This document shows, piece by piece, positions 14,535 through 19,152 of a stretch of 19,152 bases of DNA. The stretch is from Patescibacteria group bacterium. GTDB lineage: Bacteria; Patescibacteriota; Minisyncoccia; Moranbacterales; JAKLHP01. Position 1 is the stretch's first letter; each line of letters begins with the position of its first letter. The DNA is taken from positions 1-19,152 of the forward strand of contig JAKLHP010000005.1 in NCBI GenBank assembly GCA_022710085.1, in the 5' to 3' direction. The position numbers were made by a program, and so were the translations under genes. A model generated the notes under the pieces. That model saw nothing but the letters and a program-made list of their open reading frames with translations, did not search any database and had not been told where the DNA came from.

Positions 14535-14563
14535 ATTATACCTGATATTAATACCCTCAGCAA
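14535..14563 (-). promoter_or_regulatory. Proximal promoter giving a possible leaderless mRNA
   Basis: Minus strand: TTGCTG (14563-14558), 17-nt spacer, TATAAT (14540-14535). The -10 is exact and the -35 is partial. Transcription would begin at or next to the A of the start codon at 14528. Confidence 0.45.
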
Positions 14564-14572
14564 CATTGAAAT

Positions 14573-14601
14573 ATTCTAACGGAAAAACGGAAAAGTGTCA
14601 A
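14573..14601 (-). promoter_or_regulatory. Distal promoter of the zinc-ribbon/rplY unit
   Basis: Minus strand: TTGACA (14601-14596), 17-nt spacer, TAGAAT (14578-14573). Predicted start near 14566, leaving a leader of about 38 nt. Confidence 0.7.
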
Positions 14602-14686
14602 TAAATAAGAAAGTGAAAAATCACAGCAGATGACAATGCCTTCTATTTTGTTCCGATTTTTCGAATTGTTCTATTCTATCCGATTT

Positions 14687-14754
14687 TCCGCACTAATTTA
14701 CAAAGTCTACAAATTGAACGAGTGAGAATTTGTGCTGAGTGAATTGAGTGCGGA
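14687..14754. repeat. Nested inverted repeats in a gene-free stretch
   Basis: TCCGCACT-AATT (14687-14698) faces AATT-G-AGTGCGGA (14742-14754), 12 bp with one bulged base. Inside, ACAAATT (14710-14716) and AATTTGT (14727-14733) form a second stem with a 10-nt loop. GAGTGA/TGAGTG-like words recur up to about 14795. The stretch 14529-14935 contains these repeats, the two promoters on its left side and the terminator on its right side. I find no gene in it. Confidence 0.5.
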
Positions 14755-14880
14755 CAGTTTCCCGGTCTAATTGAGTCATTCGATTGATTGTTTGAGATAA
14801 TTAATATTTTTATTTATAAATCTTTGATTTGCCGAAAAATAGACGGGCAGACGCACACTCCGGCTAAGAGTGGGGGTTTG

Positions 14881-14930
14881 TTAATAAAACAAAAACAGGG
14901 AGCTAAGCGATGCTACACTTAACTCCCTGT
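14881..14930 (-). terminator. Terminator of the two-gene small-protein cassette
   Basis: A 13-bp stem (14895-14907 with 14918-14930, one G-U wobble) with a 10-nt loop is followed on the minus strand by TTTTGTTTTATT. It lies 5 nt after the stop codon at 14936. Confidence 0.92.
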
Positions 14931-14935
14931 ATGAA

Positions 14936-15166
14936 TCAGATTATTCCTCTTTCCTCCTTCCAGAGAAGGATATCTTCCGGAGAAGGAATTTCTGAGGGAA
15001 GTTCCTCTATGGGAATAAAGGGCTGAGTAAACCTCCCAAGTCCCTTATATTCTCCCCTGCGACGAAAATTCTTATACGTTTCTTCGTCGGAGGAAAAAAC
15101 TTCTTTTTCATCCAGTTCCTTGAGAACTGAGAACGGATGACCGTTGAAATTCAGCTCATTTGCCAT
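14936..15166 (-). CDS. Small soluble protein (76 aa), unknown function
   Basis: Start at ATG 15166, chosen for the AAAGGAGGTG ending 4 nt upstream; a longer frame from 15199 would overlap the previous gene. The product begins MANELNFNGHPFSVLKEL, is charged, has no TM helix, and its C-terminal half is proline- and glutamate-rich (FIPIEELPSEIPSPED) with aromatic WKEERGII at the end. I recognise no family. It starts 1 nt after the stop of the 92-aa membrane protein gene, so the two are co-transcribed and possibly partner proteins. Confidence 0.85.
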   Translation of the reverse strand: MANELNFNGHPFSVLKELDEKEVFSSDEETYKNFRRRGEYKGLGRFTQPFIPIEELPSEIPSPEDILLWKEERGII

Positions 15167-15167
15167 A

Positions 15168-15446
15168 TCACACCTCCTTTTCATCCTCATTGTTACCAAC
15201 CGTAATCTTCATGTCCTCCGACTTCATCGGGGGCTTAAAAAACCAAGCGTCCCGATGATACCAGAGACCGACAGCCAGCAGGATCCCTCCGATGAAAATC
15301 AGAGGAAACCAATCTGTAAATGGTGCTTCCTTTGACCACTGGGAAAGTCCTCCCCAGATTAGAAAGCCCCCTGCTGCTGCTGTTAATTTGAGAAACATTG
15401 ACAAAAAATCCCTTGTTGCTTCCTTGACCAGCGTTTTAACAACCAC
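15168..15446 (-). CDS. Small two-helix membrane protein (92 aa), unknown function
   Basis: It starts at GTG 15446, preceded by AAGGAGGTG with good spacing; no ATG fits. Two transmembrane helices are seen, about 15-34 (LSMFLKLTAAAGGFLIWGGL) and 46-64 (WFPLIFIGGILLAVGLWYH), joined by a short loop with QWSKEAPFTD. A basic segment HRDAWFFK and an acidic C-terminal tail follow. Both ends are probably cytoplasmic. I cannot assign a family. It is driven by an exact consensus promoter and followed at once by the 76-aa gene and a terminator. Confidence 0.85.
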   Translation of the reverse strand: MVVKTLVKEATRDFLSMFLKLTAAAGGFLIWGGLSQWSKEAPFTDWFPLIFIGGILLAVGLWYHRDAWFFKPPMKSEDMKITVGNNEDEKEV

Positions 15447-15488
15447 CCTACACCTCCTTGGAATAAATTAAAAAGAACATAACTTTTA

Positions 15489-15517
15489 ATTATATCATAT
15501 TAATTACTATTTGTCAA
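15489..15517 (-). promoter_or_regulatory. Perfect consensus sigma-70 promoter of the small-protein cassette
   Basis: Minus strand: TTGACA (15517-15512), exactly 17 nt, TATAAT (15494-15489). The -35 lies within the last codons of the upstream 173-aa gene, whose stop is at 15507-15509. The predicted start near 15482 gives a leader of about 36 nt ending in the AAGGAGGTG. Confidence 0.92.
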
Positions 15518-16028
15518 CAGAGGACTTCTCTGTTTTAATCTTATTATTCAAAAAATAAAAATAAGCTGCATAAATTATTATCCCCGCTTCCATAACCGCT
15601 CCAGGGAACCAGCTGTTCGTTCTCGGAAAATCAAGCTGGTCCCAGACAAAAACCGCCAGGAAAGTATAAAAAGCTTCCCAAAACCATTGGATTTTTTGAC
15701 TTTTTTGAAAATTAAACGAAAGATTGAAAACCAGAAGGAATAAATAAGCACCGAAAATGAACACCCAAAACTGTTCGGAATATATTTCCTTTTTAAGATT
15801 TCTGGATTCTGAAAAATTCTCATCCCCCATCTTTTCTCTGGAAACCTTAATCTCCTCCCGAACTGTCATTGCCGCTTCTTCGTCAATACGCCCAGTAATA
15901 TCAGGGCCTTGATTTTCTTCTTCTATTTGGAGTTTTGTCTGATCAATCTGGTTTTTCTCAACATTTCCGAAAACCGACCAAGGAATCAGCAAAAACAGCA
16001 AAACTGCAATAAAAATCGTTTTTTTCAT
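15507..16028 (-). CDS. Signal-peptide protein with three predicted TM helices, unknown function
   Basis: 173 aa. An N-terminal signal sequence (about 1-21, KKTIFIAVLLFLLIPWSVFG) is followed by a polar acidic extracytoplasmic stretch (22-85). Three hydrophobic helices follow: about 87-106 (WVFIFGAYLFLLVFNLSF), 116-131 and 143-162. The C-terminus is short and basic. I recognise no family. It follows the large surface protein gene but is separated from it by a terminator and has its own candidate promoter, so co-transcription is not expected. A role with that surface protein is possible from position only. Confidence 0.85.
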   Translation of the reverse strand: MKKTIFIAVLLFLLIPWSVFGNVEKNQIDQTKLQIEEENQGPDITGRIDEEAAMTVREEIKVSREKMGDENFSESRNLKKEIYSEQFWVFIFGAYLFLLVFNLSFNFQKSQKIQWFWEAFYTFLAVFVWDQLDFPRTNSWFPGAVMEAGIIIYAAYFYFLNNKIKTEKSSVDK

Positions 16029-16073
16029 CTTATATCCATAAAGAATTACCCTAAATCCTCCTCCAATAATTCC

Positions 16074-16101
16074 ATCCTAGCACAAAAATAGATTTCGTGA
16101 A
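16074..16101 (-). promoter_or_regulatory. Candidate extended -10 promoter of the 173-aa gene
   Basis: Minus strand: TTCACG (16101-16096), 16-nt spacer, TAGGAT (16079-16074), preceded by TGC, an extended -10. The leader would be about 39 nt. Confidence 0.4.
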
Positions 16102-16130
16102 GACCTTTATCCACAACCCCGAAATTCTCC

Positions 16131-16164
16131 AAAAATAAAAATAACCTGCCAAGAGGAAGGTTAT
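16131..16164 (-). terminator. Terminator of the large surface protein gene
   Basis: On the minus strand ATAACCT, a 10-nt loop and AGGTTAT (16164-16158 with 16147-16141) are followed by TTTTATTTTT. It lies about 97 nt after the stop at 16261. The stretch between (16165-16260) is AT-rich without other features. Confidence 0.8.
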
Positions 16165-16260
16165 GTCTCTTTTCCTTAAATTATTTTGATTGGAATTTAG
16201 ATCAATAATAAATCAATCAGGAACAAAAAAATACCAACACTATCGATTTTTTAAAAATTT

Positions 16261-19101
16261 TTAAGAGTAAGGTTGTGTTGCTGATTCTTCTTCCCTGTTT
16301 TTTCTGAAAATATATAATTCATAAATAAGAAAAAGTAAAATGAGGGATATGAGCCCCAGCCAGAGATTGCGATCATCATTATCCTCCTTCCATGTCTCAG
16401 CTCCCAAGACCTGACTGATATTTTTCTCCTTGGCTTGTGCGGTAGGAATTGCGATATTTTCATTATAAATATTATAGGCCAGTCCCATAATGACTTCGAT
16501 TTGACTGGTTGCTTTTTTGCTTTCGTATTCTTCTCCATATGCGTTATTTCCGTATGCGACCGCCCAATTCGTGTATGTTCCCAAGGGAGCGAAAGAAGAA
16601 ATAGCAATCTGATATTGAATCAAAAAACTTTCCCCCTCTTCAATTTCTCCGATTGGCCATTGGAGAATACCGATGTTTCCTGTTTCATTCCTTAGCTCAT
16701 CTTCAACTATCAAATTATAAACAGGGCTATCCCCTTCATTTTCCACAATCATTGAATAAATAACAGATTGCCCTTGGCGGAATGTCGTCCCTGGAGCGAC
16801 TTCCCGAGTTATCTTTATTTCCGGATCAATTTCCGGATATTCAACATAATCCACAACGGAATAATTGGAAACTTTGGTTTTGTCAGTAGCGGAGTTATTT
16901 CCGGATTCGATTTCCTTGGTGGAAGTGGTGATTCCGGCTCCTGCCATCAAGGTCGTTTCACCTTCCGGAAATTCCTCTGAAAGTTCTCCTTTCACAGTAA
17001 AAGATTTCTTCTCCCCCGGTTCCAAGGCGCCCAAATCCCAAACCATTGTTCCGCTTTCGGAAGAATAATTTCCTCCAGCGCTATCGCTTTTATAGGAAAA
17101 ATATTTCGGAAGTCCGACATACACCTTGGCGTCTTCACACGCAGCCTGGCCGACATTCTCATACTCCACTGAATAGCTCAATTCTTCTCCGGGAGTAGCG
17201 TCATCCATTCCATCGCTTATAGAAATTTTGAGATCAGGATAGGCAAAAATAGCATTCCCTTCCCAGATTCCCATCACATTGACCATTCCGAACATCCAAT
17301 TGTTTCCGGTAATATTGGTATTGATGAAATTTAAAATATTGGATCCCGCATAGGCATTTCCGGTATAAATATTTTCTGCTTCCGCTCCACTTATACTATT
17401 CCCTCCGGTATTAGCAGAAGCTGAAACCGAATTGGAAACATTTGCTGTATTTTTATTGAAAATTTTAAACAGAGCACTCAGGAAACCATCGTTTTCCGGA
17501 TTGCTGTCCAGAATATCAAAATCATAATGAAAAATATTTGTTGCTGAACCTCCACTGCTCCACCCCAGAATACTTCCGCTCCATAGACCCATATTATTAA
17601 TCATCAAGAGAAACCAATTGTTCCGAGTTATATTCGTGTTTATTATATTTTTAACCTGAGTACTGGAAGTGGCATTTCCCGAAACGACAGAACTGTCCGA
17701 TCCGCTTCCGGTAATTGAATTTTCTCCGGTATTGGCATCGAGAAGAACATCATTTTCAACATCGGCATCATTCTCATTTGTAACATCAAACACTGTATCG
17801 CCTGAACTTTCAGTTATTTCCAAGAGCCCCTCTCCAGGAACGATTAAATTTCCAAACCAACTTCCAAAAACATTTATCACCGAAAATAGCCAGTTATTGC
17901 CGACCATATTTCGATTGATAAAATTCACCAGATTGACTGCTGCGCCTGCATCACCGGTTTCTATTTCCGCTTCTCCCGAACCTTCCGATCCGCTCTCAAT
18001 AGAATTGTTTCCTGTGTTTGCATTAGCTAAAAGGATATTTTTTACTTCTGCTTCATTCTCATTGTTGACTTCAATGAGTTTGATGCTTTCTGCCAGCTGG
18101 CTGTTATTGGAAATTTTATCCAGAAGCGCTTGGAATTTTTCCAGAAGATTTACATCCCCTTCATAATTCCCATAAATATTCAGTATCGACTCTGCATAAT
18201 TTTCCGAAATTATGTTGGTATTTACTTCATTGTAGACATTAACAACAGCTGTCGCTTCTCCTGTTTGAATTGAAATTTCCGGTTCTGAACCTTCTTCCTC
18301 GAGTTGCATTGTCTCATCAGCTTCTTCCGATTCTTCACTTTCAACATTTTCCAGACTTTCATCCGAAATCTCGTCTGTTGTTTCTTGTGAGATTCCTATT
18401 TCTTTATCCGGAGCAGAAGCATTGTCGGTTTCCGAAATTGCATTATTTCCCGTATCTGCCTGGGAAGAAATTTCATTTTCCATTTCTGTTTCATTGATGT
18501 TTTCAATTTTTTCTTCCAGGCAATTTTTTATTTCGTCGCAATCGGTTTTTTCCCGGCATTCTTCGCATTCTTCCTCATCTTCAATCAGTTCCTCTTCTTC
18601 ATCGGAAAGATCACAAGTTTTCCAAAAATCATCCTCATCGGAATCATTATCCTCGCTGATTTCCGTGGTTCCTGTTGCTGTCGTTTCATCGGTTTGTGTC
18701 GATCCGGGTTCTGCACCCGCATCCTCGCTTTCTTGCTCTTCAATTGGAGATTCTTCCTCGATAATTTTCTTTTCGTCTGATTCTTCTGAAGCTATTTCTT
18801 CTTTCTCATCACTTGCCTGTGCCTCATTTTCCTCATCCTCAGCTTCTTCTTCATCCGCTTCCTCTTCCTCTTCAGAATTATCCTCCTCTTCAGATTCTTC
18901 GTCATCTTTTTCCTGAGCGCTGGAAGACGATTCACCAACAGAAGAACTCCCGTCATCAGCAAATGAATACTGTGCAGTAAGTACAAATGGATAAAGTATC
19001 AGACTGGAAACGGATAACAAAACGACGAACGAAAAAAGTATGGAATTTGAAAGATCCTTTATTTTTTTTCTCAATTTTTTCCTAAATAAACTTATTCTCA
19101 T
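16261..19101 (-). CDS. Large anchored surface protein: acidic stalk, TGxNxI repeats, two DUF11-like domains
   Basis: 946 aa from ATG 19101; a TTG at 19125 would give 954 aa. Neither has an SD. Residue numbers here follow the 954-aa form. A long signal sequence (about 28-56) ends near YSFA-DD. Residues 57-285 are a D/E/S-rich low-complexity stretch holding five cysteines (171, 187, 190, 196, 202). Residues about 223-630 hold repeated units: TGxNxI (225-230, 371-376, 466-471, 572-577), a TG-A segment, N-x-NxN/NTN, then NNW...G-W-G (410-425, 502-517, 608-623). Two beta-sandwich domains of the DUF11/CARDB kind follow (about 630-750 and 767-880). A TM helix (921-940) and a basic RKNRE end anchor it. 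It is therefore cell-surface exposed; adhesion or a surface layer is inference. A TATATATATT box near 19131-19142 may be the -10. Confidence 0.88.
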   Translation of the reverse strand: MRISLFRKKLRKKIKDLSNSILFSFVVLLSVSSLILYPFVLTAQYSFADDGSSSVGESSSSAQEKDDEESEEEDNSEEEEEADEEEAEDEENEAQASDEKEEIASEESDEKKIIEEESPIEEQESEDAGAEPGSTQTDETTATGTTEISEDNDSDEDDFWKTCDLSDEEEELIEDEEECEECREKTDCDEIKNCLEEKIENINETEMENEISSQADTGNNAISETDNASAPDKEIGISQETTDEISDESLENVESEESEEADETMQLEEEGSEPEISIQTGEATAVVNVYNEVNTNIISENYAESILNIYGNYEGDVNLLEKFQALLDKISNNSQLAESIKLIEVNNENEAEVKNILLANANTGNNSIESGSEGSGEAEIETGDAGAAVNLVNFINRNMVGNNWLFSVINVFGSWFGNLIVPGEGLLEITESSGDTVFDVTNENDADVENDVLLDANTGENSITGSGSDSSVVSGNATSSTQVKNIINTNITRNNWFLLMINNMGLWSGSILGWSSGGSATNIFHYDFDILDSNPENDGFLSALFKIFNKNTANVSNSVSASANTGGNSISGAEAENIYTGNAYAGSNILNFINTNITGNNWMFGMVNVMGIWEGNAIFAYPDLKISISDGMDDATPGEELSYSVEYENVGQAACEDAKVYVGLPKYFSYKSDSAGGNYSSESGTMVWDLGALEPGEKKSFTVKGELSEEFPEGETTLMAGAGITTSTKEIESGNNSATDKTKVSNYSVVDYVEYPEIDPEIKITREVAPGTTFRQGQSVIYSMIVENEGDSPVYNLIVEDELRNETGNIGILQWPIGEIEEGESFLIQYQIAISSFAPLGTYTNWAVAYGNNAYGEEYESKKATSQIEVIMGLAYNIYNENIAIPTAQAKEKNISQVLGAETWKEDNDDRNLWLGLISLILLFLIYELYIFRKNREEESATQPYS

Positions 19102-19152
19102 ATTCACAAATTTATTGAGGACCAATGAAGAAAAAATATATATATTAAAGAT

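Noticed and set aside
14830..14880. Short CACTC/GAGTG hairpin considered as a second terminator
   Set aside because: Only 5 bp and no T-run on either strand.
15167..15199. Longer start for the 76-aa protein
   Set aside because: It would overlap the upstream 92-aa gene and ignores the AAAGGAGGTG placed for ATG 15166.
15907..16091. A 60-codon plus-strand frame over the start of the 173-aa gene
   Set aside because: Antisense to the signal peptide region of a gene with a clear start; no promoter or SD on the plus strand.
18422..18916. A 164-codon serine-rich plus-strand frame
   Set aside because: It is the mirror of the D/E-rich low-complexity part of the surface protein gene; GAA/GAT codons read as serine/phenylalanine on the other strand.

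Overview
The window reads as an AT-rich bacterial chromosome segment. It most likely comes from a Patescibacteria/CPR organism of the Parcubacteria type (a Moranbacteria-like lineage is a guess). The grounds are compact F-type ATP synthase subunits, a shortened delta subunit, a short MetG without a tRNA-binding tail, mostly SD-less core genes, a coiled-coil/lytic-transglycosylase wall protein and a large acidic surface protein. TGA acts as a normal stop in several genes, so a UGA-recoded lineage is unlikely. No phage, IS, CRISPR or tRNA was seen.

Layout: nearly everything is on the minus strand. From right to left: a ~946-aa anchored repeat surface protein (19101-16261); a 173-aa signal-peptide/multi-TM protein; a two-gene cassette of small unknown proteins (15446-14936) with a consensus promoter, strong SDs and a terminator; a ~400-bp non-coding stretch with nested inverted repeats; a zinc-ribbon protein plus ribosomal protein L25; a murein-transglycosylase-like protein plus MetG; TatD; then the complete ATP synthase operon (AtpI-like, a, c, b, delta, alpha, gamma, beta, epsilon) ending in a carbonic-anhydrase-like gene and a terminator. 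Left of it lie a 345-aa acidic repeat protein and the first 20 codons of a small membrane protein that runs out of the window.

Two plus-strand units stand out. A 52-aa membrane peptide gene (4028-4186) with its own consensus promoter, SD and terminator sits in the atpG-atpD gap, opposite to the operon. Between tatD and metG, about 275 bp (10287-10561) form a structured non-coding RNA candidate: a 15-bp end-closing helix, several internal hairpins and a rho-independent terminator, starting where a TTGACA promoter predicts.

Together, the ATP synthase genes make the membrane energy-conversion machine. MetG, L25 and TatD are housekeeping. The transglycosylase and the surface protein concern the envelope. 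Strong Shine-Dalgarno sequences occur only on the small or unknown genes, while the core genes lack them; this split is itself notable.
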